DNA from: Isoetes taiwanensis
Taxonomy: Eukaryota > Streptophyta > Lycopodiopsida > Isoetales > Isoetaceae
DNA: 64,000 bases
Assembly (NCBI GenBank): GCA_021234155.1
Contig: JAJEKV010000006.1
Span: 13,174,143 to 13,238,142, forward strand
Direction of reading: 5' to 3'
Below the pieces are notes generated by a model. It was not told the DNA's origin, did not search any database, and saw only the letters and a list, made by a program, of their open reading frames with translations. How positions within the stretch are numbered: position 1 is the first letter of the stretch; every line of letters begins with the position of its first letter. Below are positions 26,091 through 47,065 of the stretch, piece by piece. A program made the translations under genes and the position numbers.

Positions 26091-26655
26091 AACTTCATGT
26101 TTCGGTGTTGTTATCTTTGTTGACATTCCTAACAGCTAAGGTTAGCCAAAATGGTTATTTTATAGCATTTTTTCCAAAGAAAATGTCTAAAGTAAATGGG
26201 AATAAATGCCAAAAAAAAGAAAAAATTTAGCCTAATAGAAACAATGTCGAACCATTTCCACTCGGAAATATAAAAAAAATGACATTCCTCTTTACAGAAA
26301 GGATCGTTTGTTTTATCAAACCGATGAAGTTACAATGACTAAATAGAATTTATGTCATCCTGACATCAGTATGAAATTTTGCAATCTGTACCGTTCAAAC
26401 GAAAACTCAAAATGCAGTTCGAGCGCAAAGAAATGGTGCCAAGAAATAGTAGGTTCCTGAGAAATTTGTCACATTCTAGAAGATCTTTGCCATTGGTAAT
26501 TATACAAAAAGCTTAGTATTCTTTTCACATTCTTGGCATATTTAATTTGGTACTAGAAGTTCCACATTGATCATCTACTTCTACAATCTTCAGCTATATC
26601 TCATACTCCAATAGATCAATAGCGGTTTTAGATAAATAACAAAAAAAGCAACATC

Positions 26656-27010
26656 CAAATCTTGCTTTCTAGAAGCAATTTTTATGGCATGCCACATTGA
26701 CAACATCTAATTGGATTTATGCATACACACCATGCCATATTGACAACATCTGAATGGACATATGGCGCACACCATCACCACCAATGTTGCTTTGTTGGCA
26801 GCATTCGATTAGAAAAGCAAATTGTTGCTTTCTAGAAGCAATTTTTATGTCATACCACATTGACAACCTCTGATTGGACATATGGCGCATACACCATGCC
26901 ATATTGGCCATATTAACAGCATTTAATTAAACATATGGCGCACAACATCACCAGCAATGTTGCTTTGTTGGCAACATTAGATTGGATGTATGATGCATCA
27001 ACAACACCAA
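26656..27010. repeat. Higher-order tandem repeat, period 163 bp with internal subrepeats
   Basis: GCTTTCTAGAAGCAATTTTTATG occurs at 26664 and 26827 (period 163 bp), followed both times by CCACATTGACAAC. Within each unit a shorter motif of about 50-60 bp (ACATATGGCGCA with a nearby ATTGACAACATCTG) recurs. The plus-strand phrase CACCA-CAATGTTGCTTTGTTGGCA also repeats. The arrangement resembles a short satellite. Confidence 0.75.
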
Positions 27011-27235
27011 TATTGCTTTGTCAGGTCTTGCCTTCAATCACCTTACATTGGATGCGACTTTGGGTGGCCTCGAACTTGAGATATATTTTATCTAAGGCTA
27101 GTGTGTTATCACTAGATCAAACTCCTAGAGCCAACATAAAACAAGATGAAATTAATGTCCTAAGCATAAATTCTTGAGTATCTAGACATTATGATGAATG
27201 AGTTCATATGCATAAGACCTCTGAATTGCTAATCC

Positions 27236-27342
27236 TTTTACGTCATACCACACGATAGCATATCATAGGAACATATGATAGTCCTCTGTCCAAGAGAGAC
27301 TTAAACACAAGATCTCCGAATTGCTAATTCAAAGGACTAGCC
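27236..27342 (-). mobile_element. SINE, family 1 (tail shared with the LINE)
   Basis: The minus strand reads GGCTAGTCCTTTGAATTAGC, then TGTTTAAGTCTCTC (B-box-like), and ends TGGTATGACGTAAAA. The same blocks occur at 29851-29950 and 41041-41162. A second partial head (GGATTAGCAATTCAGAGG) lies directly downstream in element orientation at about 27235-27205, which suggests a head-to-tail or nested copy. Confidence 0.75.
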
Positions 27343-29850
27343 GCCAAATTACAGAGGAGAGGCATAGTGCCCTTGCCATTGTGAACCTTCCAATTTACCA
27401 ACTCACTTCCCCAAATATAAGAAAATGCTGCTATGATAAATTTCTTAGCAAAAAATTTATCGTGGCGGTCAAGGCCGCCCCCAACCTTTCTTTAGTTCCA
27501 TACCTGTAGGGTTGCACCCACTATTAATGCCTAACATTTCTAATGCAATGCATGTTTAATAACGAGTTTGTAACAGTCGGTATAGTGATAACGCAATGCT
27601 TACTCAGTAGCAGATTTCTCAATGCGGCTCTACGGCTATATTGTATGTTTATTGAGGACACAAACTGGATTCTAATGAGTTGACAAAGGATCCTTAATCA
27701 GATCAAGGAAGTCAATCAAGAGGGGTATCAAATGTCAAGAATTGCAATTGCTACTTCTACTGCACTATTTGAACAGCTATAGTTTTTGCCAAGTCCATCC
27801 TCCATCAACTACCATAGGCTATATTGATGCACTAACAAATGATATCGAAATAGCTTAGGCCCAAGTTCTATTTATATTGTCAAAGTGATTTAGAAGCTTG
27901 AGACGTGGAACGAATGACATTGAAACAATTTTGGTTGATGTTCCAGTTTTGCAATTCACATTGTCAAATTGTGAAAGGAGACGCTTTTGTGCAGCAAGAC
28001 AATATTTTTAGCTTATGTATGTACTATGCATGTGAGTGTATTTCCAAAGATTATTAAGTCCAATAATGTTATTCATTTATTTATGATTGATAACATATTT
28101 CTAACCTCACTTAGAATTATCAACTGCAGATTTACCATCAATGATAACCGAAGATAGTTCATCATCACCATAATGATATTCTTGGGAATAGCATAAGTTA
28201 CAATACAAATCTAAGATGAGTTCCAATACAGCCTCCTTTGGCATAAAAGTCGATGAATTACCAAAACCGCTAATCCACCATCCATAAAAGTCATCTAGAT
28301 TTATCTCAACAATATACTATTCTTTTATCTGTGCCATCCCTGTAGATATCAAACACATATATACATGGTGAAGGTTAGACCAAAGCATGATTGCAAATCA
28401 AATGCTAGCTATAATATTAGACAAAGATGGAATGCACAAAAGCACAATGCCAAGAATAAGGGGCACCAACGTGTAATTGGTGAAGATGGTGTACATTGCC
28501 AGAATGTCAACGAGTGGTAATGTAATGAGAGCGAATGTTGAGGGAAGAAAGCAATTTTATTACATCTTAAAGCTATATGTTCCACAAACAGGTGTTTTGT
28601 AGAAAATATTGTTTTTGATATGTTCGTATTGTTGCAAAGCCTGCGTATCATCTTGGAATGGTGATATCTAAATCCTTTGTAGTTTTGATTCTTATCCTTG
28701 ACAATCTAGAAGCTATAATGGTTTTGATTCTTATCAAAGAGAACCTAAAAGCTATAGTCCCCATTCACATAAAAAAAACACAAAGAAAGAAATCTAGCTC
28801 AATTGTATCCTTCACACATTAAAAAACACAATGGAAGAAATTTACTCACTTGTGTTTGCTATGCAACAGGTTGTTGGCTGTTGTTTGTGCTAGGATGGAG
28901 GTGATTTATCTACCTAATGGAGCACAGGTAACTTCTAAGAAGGTTAATAGAGGGAATATCTAAAGCAACACAGTTCATTAGTTGCAAAATAACTATGTCA
29001 AAGGGTTAGTTATCCCCATCCGTTGTTACGTATTTGTTTAATTATTTGAATTTTGGAGAAAGAGAGGGTTTGGTTACTTATCATATCAAGCGCATTAATT
29101 ATAGCCAATTGGTGGGATGTCTTTGCTCTGCATGTTTCATTGTAGACCCCTAATTTCAGAATATGGCAATATGATGTCCTGGGGGTGCAACTAATGTAAG
29201 AGACATAGGGCATGTGTGTGCATAGGATCGAGAGAAATGAACCCTTATTCGGAATTTTCCTTAAAAACCTTCCCTCATATTTCATATACCCCTACCATAT
29301 TTTTCATATAATTTATATGGAATTCAAGGGAAAAAAAAAAGCTAATCCCATACTTATACGGTATGGTTGGGCGAAAAAAAACCCCCTCCCTTACACTCAT
29401 ATGGTTTCTACGATTTTTTCTGAGTGCAACCCCCGGGTATGATGTAAAGATTGCCTCTGTCTATGTTTGGTAGAATTCAGTGCAAGTGCAAAAAATGCAA
29501 GAGATATAACATGCTTAGAGTCTAAGAACACTGCCGCTTCACCATCCCTCAAAAGTAAGAAAAGCAGAAAACCAGGATAAATCTCAACCCTCAAAACCTC
29601 ATAGCCCACAAATCAACCCTCAAAATAACATATCCAAAAGCATACGCCGAAAAGACATCCTCCAAGACACCCTCCAGCCCTAGGGTTTGCCCTTCGAAGC
29701 AACCTTAAAAATGGGAGATAAATTTAAATTCTTTTATGTTGACCAAGGGCATCCCATGAAATTATAAAAACTCTTAACAGTTTATGGAATAATGCATAAC
29801 ATAAAAATATTTGCATTTGATGTGATGATAGTTCTCTTTATTTCACGTAA
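27343..29850. other. Intergenic DNA, no gene recognised
   Basis: AT-rich with only short frames. I see no conserved protein, no RNA gene and no clear transposon end. Confidence 0.55.
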
Positions 29851-29950
29851 TGGCTAGTCCACTAGGTTAGCAATTAAGAGGCATTGTGTTCAAGTCTTTA
29901 GGAGTTCGTTGTATATCCTCGTGGACGCTGCCAAAGTGGCATGACGTAAA
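29851..29950 (+). mobile_element. SINE, family 1
   Basis: Begins GGCTAGTCCACTAGGTTAGC, has the B-box-like GTGTTCAAGTCTTT, and ends GTGGCATGACGTAAA. It matches the copy at 41041-41162 over the full length with about 80 percent identity by eye. Its tail runs into the 29947-30065 tandem repeat instead of an ATCT repeat. Confidence 0.8.
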
Positions 29951-30065
29951 AAACACTATTGAATATATAATAGTGATTTTTTGGAAGACACTATTGAATA
30001 TATAATAGCGATTTTTTGGAAGACCTAAAAAACACTATCTAATAATAGTGATTTTTTGGAAGATG
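29947..30065. repeat. Three tandem hairpin-forming units
   Basis: Three units of about 40 bp carry CACTATT-n-AATAGTG followed by ATTTTTTGGAAGA. CACTATT and AATAGTG are inverted, so every unit can fold into a small stem-loop. The third unit has a shortened loop. The array directly abuts the end of the SINE. Confidence 0.8.
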
Positions 30066-30382
30066 TTTTTGCGAGTACAATATGTGATATCACTCCACCC
30101 ACGTATGCTTATGGTTATCGAGTCTGTGGAGGTGATGGCATAGGAGAATTTATAATTACTACGTCACAACCAAAAAAAGAAAGTATCCCATAACGCTTTT
30201 CATCGGCCACAGCACGAACTCTTTTCCTTCTGAATTTGGATCTAAGAGATTCCAGAATCCGAGAAGAGTATGTGTAATTCTGGGAAAACACAAATAATCT
30301 GCACCTCTTCCATATAATCCATAAAAGCCACCACTAACACAAATGTATCGTTTCCTTCTTTAATGTAGACCAGAGGATATTG

Positions 30383-40098
<9,716 letters not shown>

Positions 40099-40243
40099 TG
40101 GGAAGATTATTCAAGAAGCAGCACAATCGGGATTGGGGAGCTCTACTATATGGCTAACATAGAGGTGGTAGACTGACTGGGTTTTAGATTAGCCATTCTT
40201 GTTTCTCTGTTTGTCCACGATATCTTATTCGATATCTTACTCT

Positions 40244-40659
40244 GAAATACCATTGTGTTTTTGTGTTTTGCTAAAATTAACAAAACGCCCCTAGTTTTGG
40301 GGGTATTTTTATGGAAATGATCATAACTTTTTTGTGATGATCCAAATGACAATGAGCCTTTTAGAGCTATTGTAAAGGAGATGAGATCTTTCCATCAAAG
40401 TTAACATCTCCTGAATCGGATTCCGAAATCTCAAAGTTATGCTATTTTTAATACACAAGAAAATTGTAGAAATTTTAGAGATTTCGGAATCCGATTCAGG
40501 AGATGTTAACTTTGATGGAAAGATCTCATCCTCCTTTACAATAGCTTTAAAAGGCTCATTGTCATTTGAATCATCACAAAAAAGTTATGATCATTTCCAT
40601 AAAAATACCCCCAAAACTAGGGGCATTTTGTTAATTTTAGCAAAACATAGGGGTGTTTC
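40244..40659. repeat. Long near-perfect inverted repeat (foldback element or hairpin)
   Basis: The left arm (about 40264-40434) and right arm (about 40475-40647) are inverted copies of about 170 bp, with by my count three substitutions and one single-base indel. They are separated by a loop of about 40 bases. Weaker pairing extends outward to GAAATACC at 40244 and GGTGTTTC at 40651-40658, which would be the termini of a foldback or MITE-type element. It lies about 150 bp upstream of the IleRS start codon, so it could sit in that gene's promoter or 5' leader. If transcribed, the RNA would form a long duplex. Confidence 0.92.
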
Positions 40660-41856
40660 AAATATGATTCAACGAAATATATATTTGTAAAATATAATTC
40701 ATCTGGAGATAATTTATCTAATACATTCAGCAACAACAGGAGAAAGAATTGAATTGAATTGAGTTGAAAGAATAATTTTTTATCTATCCAAAAATGTATA
40801 GATATATAGATACCTAGTATATTTAATTAGCACATTGTGTCATTTAGCATACTGTGTCATGTATTCACCATGAAGTGCACTTCCATTCCATTCACTTGAG
40901 CTACTTCATCACAACTATTTCATTAAGGTGCTTTTTGTTTCTTGTTGTGTAATTATAGTCTTCGCTAAATATTTCTATGGGCAACATCTCAACAAACAGT
41001 TCAGTCCTCTCTGCATGATAGGGATTGGTGTTTTTTGGGTTTTCTAGCTAATCCATTGGGTTAGCAATTAAGAGATCTTGCGTTCAAGTCTCTGGGGGTC
41101 CGTCATATGTCCTCATGGATGCTGCTAATGTGGCATGACGTAAAATTACTATCTATCTATCTGACCAATTTCTTGTAGGCAATGTTACATCCACTAAGGC
41201 CAACTGGTCTATGAGATGCATATACAATATCAACATTGCTCATTGAGTTATTCCCCACACGAAGAGGCTCAAAATTGAGATCTATTCGTATTTAAACTAA
41301 TGTGCTATGACTAGACCAAACTCCAAAAGATTGCATGTCAATTGTTCGGGGATAATAAAATCTTCTTCTATGCTTTGTGCAATCAAGCTCCACTTCAACC
41401 ACATGAAGGCATGATATCCTCATGATTTTAATACATTAAGTGTCTTGTATTCAGGAACATATACTCCTTTGTGTTGGAATAACCGTATACACTTTATGCT
41501 TACCCTTTGTGCTAATCTCAAAACATTCCATCCTAGGTTTGCCTTGCCTAATGTTTACAATATTTCATAAATTCATACATAAATTATTTAGCTCACTATA
41601 AATTTCTTAGCTCAACCGAATGTCAAAGTGGTGATTTTAAAATAAGATAACCCTTTTTTGCTCTTTCTAAATTTTTGCACAAGAGGAGATAAGGCAAAAC
41701 TTGATTGTAACATTATAGGAACATTTGAACCCATCAATAAAATCAGCAAAAGAATGGATTACAACCATTGAAAAGGGCTGTTGTACTTTTCATCTTCTAA
41801 ATTCACTTAAGTGAACATTTTATATCCTTTACAATCATGCATTCCTCTAGAAACTC
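40660..41856. other. Intergenic DNA between IleRS and the rhomboid gene
   Basis: AT-rich. It holds one SINE (41041-41162) and the 3'UTR of the rhomboid gene, which ends at 41857 on the minus strand. No other gene is visible. Confidence 0.6.
41041..41162 (+). mobile_element. SINE, family 1, with ATCT tail
   Basis: Contains AGCTAATCCATTGGGTTAGC, the B-box-like GCGTTCAAGTCTCT, and GTGGCATGACGTAAAATTAC followed by an ATCT simple repeat. This is the most complete copy of the family and shows its tail, which matches the presumed LINE 3' end at 16149-16176 (minus strand). Confidence 0.8.
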
Positions 41857-44178
41857 CTAGGTAGCACCTTCTGAGCTTAGTATTTCAATTGCCATTTCAA
41901 TATCTCCCCCAGCAGCATCGAATGCAATAGCTGCACGGGACTGTCCAACCATGAAACTCAATCTATTAGATACCATTAACATAGAATTGATAGGCTTATC
42001 TTCTACACTAATAATAAAATCAGACCTTCTCAAAGCCCATTGTTACTAGACTATGTATAGCAGATTCTTTATCGCCCTGCTGCCAGAATAAATAACCAAG
42101 ATCGAATTAGCAATGCTAGAAGTAAGTCTTGAACTTCATGCCACTTTGATCACTTAACAACCTGTTCAACCTGTGGTAGGCTTCCCATTGGAGGTGGCAT
42201 TTCAAACCTACATAATCAAATGCAATAATATAGCATTAGCATCTGACAATATAGTTTACATGTATTACCGTAAATCTTACCCAGACCTGGTACTCGTAGG
42301 TAAGATTGCTGGCATCTCGGAGCCTGGTTGGTCAAGCCCATTTCTATCAAGCAGCCTAGTCTGCAACTCTGATCCTGTGTGAGTTCTCATTGCTGGGGCA
42401 CCAGCCCTTTGTGGTGTTCCTCCTACAGAGCCTAAAGTGTGTCCCGTTCCTGGGAACCTCTGCAGAAAGCAAAGGAATATAGCACTGCATGTCCTATGAT
42501 CTAGGGCATACAATTTTCACTCATGTACCTCATCCACAGGCACTTCTTGGTGCGGAATGTATGATCTTAACCGACTCCAAGTACTTCCAAATCCTAATCC
42601 GTTCCCATTACTGCTAGAAACCATGTTTGCACCGTCAGTCTTTAAAATGATGTGGCAAGCCACTGCTGAATTTATATTTCCATTGCAATGTAAAACCTTG
42701 TGCTTCTAAAAGAAGGAAGAGAAGCAGTTCCAGTTCCAGAACTTCCTCCAACAATAAATCCCTGTCTCCTCATGCACGTAGCCTGCGTATAATAAAGGGA
42801 TGCTTCATTGTTATTTATGGCTATCAGATCTCCAAACCAAGGACAAGAACTGCCTTACAAAAAGCGACGAACTTTCAATTCTTGCATAGGTTGATGGCTC
42901 CAGAAGCAAAAAGTTGAAACAGCCATAAATATCTGCATAATGTATGTCTACAGTTAGTAGATAATCAAGATCATTTACCTCACTTGTTGATAATCAAAAA
43001 CCTAAAACTGACATGCAAACCCCGATAAAATGCCACTTAGATGTGCAAGAAGGGACACTCTCGGCATTATAAGCTGAAATAGTATTAATAATGCCCAAGG
43101 GTACCTACAACACAGTAAAATACGGTTGCGATGTGTAACAAGCAGAGAAAACAAGTTGCTTGGCCAATGAATACACAGCATACCATTTGGCAGGAACATT
43201 AAAGAATCCAAAAATGCTGCAGTAGGAGTAGATTTCATGTTAGGATAATATTCAGCTCTAAAACCATCTTCTCCAACCTAAAAGTTTATCCTACTTACCT
43301 GCGAGTTTGAGATTCGTTGAGGCAGCTTTCCATAACAATCATTGCAAATATAACACCAGAAAACCCAATTCCACATTCGTGCATTAGCTGGGGATAATCG
43401 GCAATGGGGTTATGTGCAGCTACATATGCGATAAGGATATGAATTATGGCATTGCTTGTAGCCAGAAGAAGAATCACATGCAAATAACGGACAGATCCCA
43501 GTACACGCTCCAACTCACTGCCGATTGGCACGAGTGCCAGCATATTGAAAACCACATGAAGCAGTGATGCATGAAAAATCACTGCTGTAAATGCGCGGTA
43601 TACTGTTGCTCATGCCAACAAGAACGATAATCAGAAATCAATACTCTCATGAGATGTCTTTCCTTTCCAATTACTATGACGCTGAAATGCACTTTATCTT
43701 GCTTGTAAATAAACTCATCCTTATAGCTATAAATTAGATATCTTGGCTCGTTCTGTTTTCCTTCTATTGCGTTATTAATTTTTCACCCTTGATCCAATTA
43801 CTAAACCCTGATGAATAAAAAATGACTTGACTAACCTTGGAGCCTTCCAACCACTAAGTCGGGCAAGAAGCAGATTTGCCCGAAATCATCATAACCTAAC
43901 AGCAAGCTCAACAGGTAGATAATGGAGCATAAAGCTATAATAGCACCAGTTACGCAAGGTATAGCTAGCCACCATTGTCGTGCCCTGGTGCTAAGACTAG
44001 CCTGTATAACCAATTTTTCCATAAGTAAGCAACCTCTAGATGTTACCAAGACCTCTAATCTGACAAAGGTTAAATGCGAAGATATGTGGCTAAGAATTTG
44101 CACAGTTTCTGATACTGCAACGAAATCTGAAAGGAAGAAATGCGGAGAGCCTACCTCTGTAACAATGTTTGGCCTCAT
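41857..44178 (-). CDS. RBL15: Rhomboid-like intramembrane protease with C-terminal UBA domain (RBL15-type)
   Basis: Rhomboid serine protease, membrane-embedded, joined to a ubiquitin-binding UBA module. Twelve exons give 406 aa, against 403 for Arabidopsis RBL15: 44178-44155, 44001-43836, 43602-43299, 43216-43184, 43104-43013, 42932-42859, 42782-42697, 42613-42529, 42459-42287, 42207-42162, 42079-42026, 41940-41857. The start MRPNIVTE matches the family. Catalytic Ser145 lies in GFSG and His197 in AHLSG; HVVFN (79-83) is the rhomboid H-x3-N signature. Several hydrophobic helices span residues 20-205. A Gly/Ser-rich cytosolic linker follows, then the UBA at about 362-403 (LVTMGFEK spliced to SRAAIAFDAAGGDIEMAIEI). 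An alternative donor at 42171 would drop the three residues VEQ. Both catalytic residues are present, so an active enzyme is expected. Confidence 0.94.
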
Positions 44179-44700
44179 CGCTCGTAAGCTATTGAATCCT
44201 GTTGATTAATGGTTTCTCCGGACCCCTGTATCACCGTAGCAAACAGACTAAGGAATATCCGAAGATGCTTACTTACAAAGGGTTTTCAAAATTTCAACAA
44301 TATTACGATGCCATTCTGGTTGGCCTAATTATAAAGTGTGGGAACCAAGACTTCTCCTTCCATAACTGATTCTTCCAGCTTAGAATTGCTACTATATATG
44401 GCAGGGCAGCCTACCATTGGCAAAAATCCAGGAATGCCTATAACCTTAGGACCTTTGGGTTTATTTTTCATCTTTTCTTCCTGGCCATTGATCTGGCGGA
44501 TATTCCATGTTCTATGCCAGACCAAAGGCCACTAGAATTTTGACCAAATAAATGCATGCCAATCTCAATGGTCTCGAAGGAACCCATGGTTGATCCAAAA
44601 AAAGGCCAAGAAATACAAAACAAAGAAACCAATGGTTAACCCAAATGCCTGTGCAGAACTGCTGCCGGAATTAGAGATGCCATCAGGGCTGGAGCCTAGG
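44179..44700. other. Upstream region of the rhomboid gene
   Basis: Likely promoter and 5'UTR of the rhomboid gene. No distinct motif or gene is recognised. Confidence 0.45.
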
Positions 44701-44704
44701 CCTT

Positions 44705-45640
44705 AAATTTGAACATTGCAATGCCATTCAAGAGGCCTTTGGCCCTTCAAAGAACGGTGGTCTTTTTTTCGGCCATGCAAATGAACGGCAAGAGGAAAAA
44801 AATGCCATTCAACTTGAACGGCTTGGGCAAATGTCACCCTTCAATTGAATGGCAAGGTTTAAAAAAACAAAATTATTTTCTAGTACATATATTTCCCCAC
44901 CCTAATTAGAACAAAATACCATTATTAATTTATAATCAATGAGATACTGCGAAATTAATACCAAAACAACCAGCATTAAACATTTAAAAAAAAAAGGATC
45001 TTGAAAAAATTGACGAACGAACTTCGTTCGAGTCTTGTCGGCGTTGCCGCTTTTTTCCAATTTCTTGTCGCTGTTGGACGATCCTGCTCTGGTTCTGCTC
45101 TTCAGGCCTCCGAAATCTAGACCAATCACCAGAGTCCATATGAGAACCAAGATATGGCTAATGGAGTAGAAGGAGACAATGGAAATGAGGGTCATATGGA
45201 AGCGCAAGTGGTGGAGGAACAAATACTTCCATAGAGCACTGCAAGGAGGGATGCTTTGGCAAGGGCTCTATACGAATCTAAAAACTCTTGAAATGTTAAT
45301 GTTCTTATCGTTATCATCACCTGACGTGGCAGATGCAGACTATGAGATGATCTATGCTAATTGGATGGATCGTAAGCAACGCCGCATGGCGCAATTGTAA
45401 ACTTTGGGCTTGAATCATAATAGGAAGGCCTTTAAGCTTTATGTGTGAACTATATATGATGGTGTTTTTGCTTTTATATCGAAGATGTGCTTGTTTATTG
45501 CAGCTTTAATGAATGGCTAAGAAAAAATTTAACCTTCAAATGAATGGCATCTTGACAAAATTGCCATTCAATGTGAATGGCAACCTCTAAAAATTGCCCT
45601 TAAAAAAAATGGAGATACCACCATTCAATTTTAAGGCTTG
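44705..45640. mobile_element. Possible DNA transposon remnant with TGAATGGCA-type end repeats
   Basis: The words TGCCATTCAA and TTGAATGGCA, and close variants, recur in both orientations at about 44715-44860 and again at 45510-45625. Between them lies a less AT-rich segment (45020-45420) with a plus-strand frame at 45179-45400 ending DADYEMIYANWMDRKQRRM. Repeats in both orientations flanking a short coding-like core suggest a DNA transposon with subterminal repeats. The family is not recognised and no target duplication was found. Confidence 0.4.
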
Positions 45641-45692
45641 GGCTGGAGGATTCGAACCTCCAGGCCGGATAGGCCTCACCAGAGCCCTATCA
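45638..45692 (-). other. Truncated tRNA-like sequence
   Basis: The minus strand has a perfect T-arm (CTGGAGG, loop TTCGAAT, CCTCCAG) and a pairable GGGCT/AGCCC acceptor-like stem. Only about 48 bases separate the ends, too short for an anticodon arm, so it is not a tRNA gene. It is probably a SINE head fragment. Confidence 0.5.
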
Positions 45693-46714
45693 ACATGAAA
45701 TTGCTGAGAAATTGCTGAAAACCCGTGTGCTTCCTAACAAGATGCGCCAGGGACAGACTCAAATTCACAGAAATCAAGTTGCAAGTGGGCTCCCCGTCAG
45801 TTCGATCCCTTGGCTCCTACCTCCAGGAGGTTTTGGATCTGCGGACTCACCTTTGCCCCCTTTTACCGAGGTGCCTTCTGGAATTCATGTGGATATGTAT
45901 ATTTGTACATTACCCGGCGGGCTTTGTTCTTCGACGGTTTTCCCTCGTAACGGGGTTTTTAATCACGGGTAACAACGCCACTTCTTTGCATGTAATTTGG
46001 GTCCCATAGGCCGATTGGCCTCCGCGGACGATAAAAGAACCTTCCTTCCTTCCACCTTCTTGCAAAAACGATGCCTTGCCCTTGCTCTGTTTCAACCTGT
46101 TAGAAACGATGGCTTCCCCTGCTCTACTCCACCGCACCTGCAAAAACAGAGAACCTAGGCTGGAAAAAGAAAGTGGCCTGAAATGCTATCCACGCCCTAC
46201 AATTTAGGATGAAAACTTGCCAACCATGGCAATAATAAACTTGCAAACACATGTCATTTCGAGCCATTTTCTATTCAAGCTTCCTATTAAGCAATTTCTA
46301 GCTCAATTTTTCATTTCTACAATGGAGTTGATGAACAACTTGAGTTCAAAATTACTAGAGGATTTCTTTTTTACTCTATCTTCAAATAACAACTAGATCC
46401 AACTTGTTAACCACCTTCTAAAGGTGAGGAAAAACAATTCTCCCACTTTTCGAGGTTTATAATTGACCAGTTAGCTATTTAGGGTAATGGCTAGTGGTTA
46501 ATCTTGATCAACCAAAATCCATTGTGACGCTCCTTGCGCTATATATGGCAGTCTGCCATATACACCGAAAGACCTTTCCCGTCCAATGGCTATCTGTCGC
46601 ATGGGTCCTCTGTCTAACTCGCATCTGGAATGGACAAACAAATGAGAAAAGGATATAGAGATGTTATTTTGGCCCGTTCTTCATAGGCTCTTACATGAGC
46701 GGAAGCAAATATTA

Positions 46715-46870
46715 TTATATATATAAAGACACTTTGATGTGTGGGACACATTACCCGCTGGTTCTCATCTAGGCCGTCGAATCCGAGAGGTTGAGTCTTG
46801 GCCGCACATTTAAGTGTATAGGCATGCATGGGTCATGCATGATGAATGCAGCATGGCTTTATACCGTTGG
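46715..46870. repeat. Dispersed repeat, copy 1 (partner at 54690-54790)
   Basis: ACACTTTGATGTGTGG followed by ACACA occurs here and at about 54708, and both are followed by related GAATC-GAG-TCTTG(G/A)CC blocks. It looks like an old transposon present in two diverged copies. Confidence 0.5.
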
Positions 46871-46941
46871 ATCAAATGGGGAAGCAATAATCTTGATCGT
46901 TGAATGTGCCTAGGAATTTGCCTAGAAGGTGATACATATTA

Positions 46942-47065
46942 GGGCATTAAATGCCTCAGTGACGTGGCAATGTGTCCTTTTTTATTTTTTATTTTCCCGC
47001 CGACCTTTCTTACGAGTCCTTGGGGAAGGGAAAAGGGCATTAAATGCCCCCAATGAAGTGGCAAT
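46942..47065. repeat. Tandem duplication whose second copy was split by a transposon
   Basis: Copy 1 (from 46942) runs GGGCATTAAATGCC, GTGGCAATGTG and on into CTTTTTTATTTTTTATTTTC. Copy 2 (from 47035) has the same start up to GTGGCAAT at 47065. Its continuation (AATGTGCCC, then the same T-rich run) resumes at 51538. Copy 1 is therefore a local stand-in for the empty insertion site. Period 93 bp. Confidence 0.85.

Noticed and set aside
40439-40690. Small protein gene sharing residues with a minus-strand frame at 40352-40146
   Set aside because: The shared peptide arises because the two frames lie on the inverted arms of the hairpin; it is not conserved coding sequence.
45638-45692. A tRNA gene on the minus strand
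   Set aside because: The T arm is perfect but only about 48 bases separate the acceptor-like strands, leaving no anticodon arm.
46542-46562. 10-bp-arm palindrome TATATGGCAG-T-CTGCCATATA
   Set aside because: Arms too short for a microRNA precursor and no associated element; noted only as a small inverted repeat.
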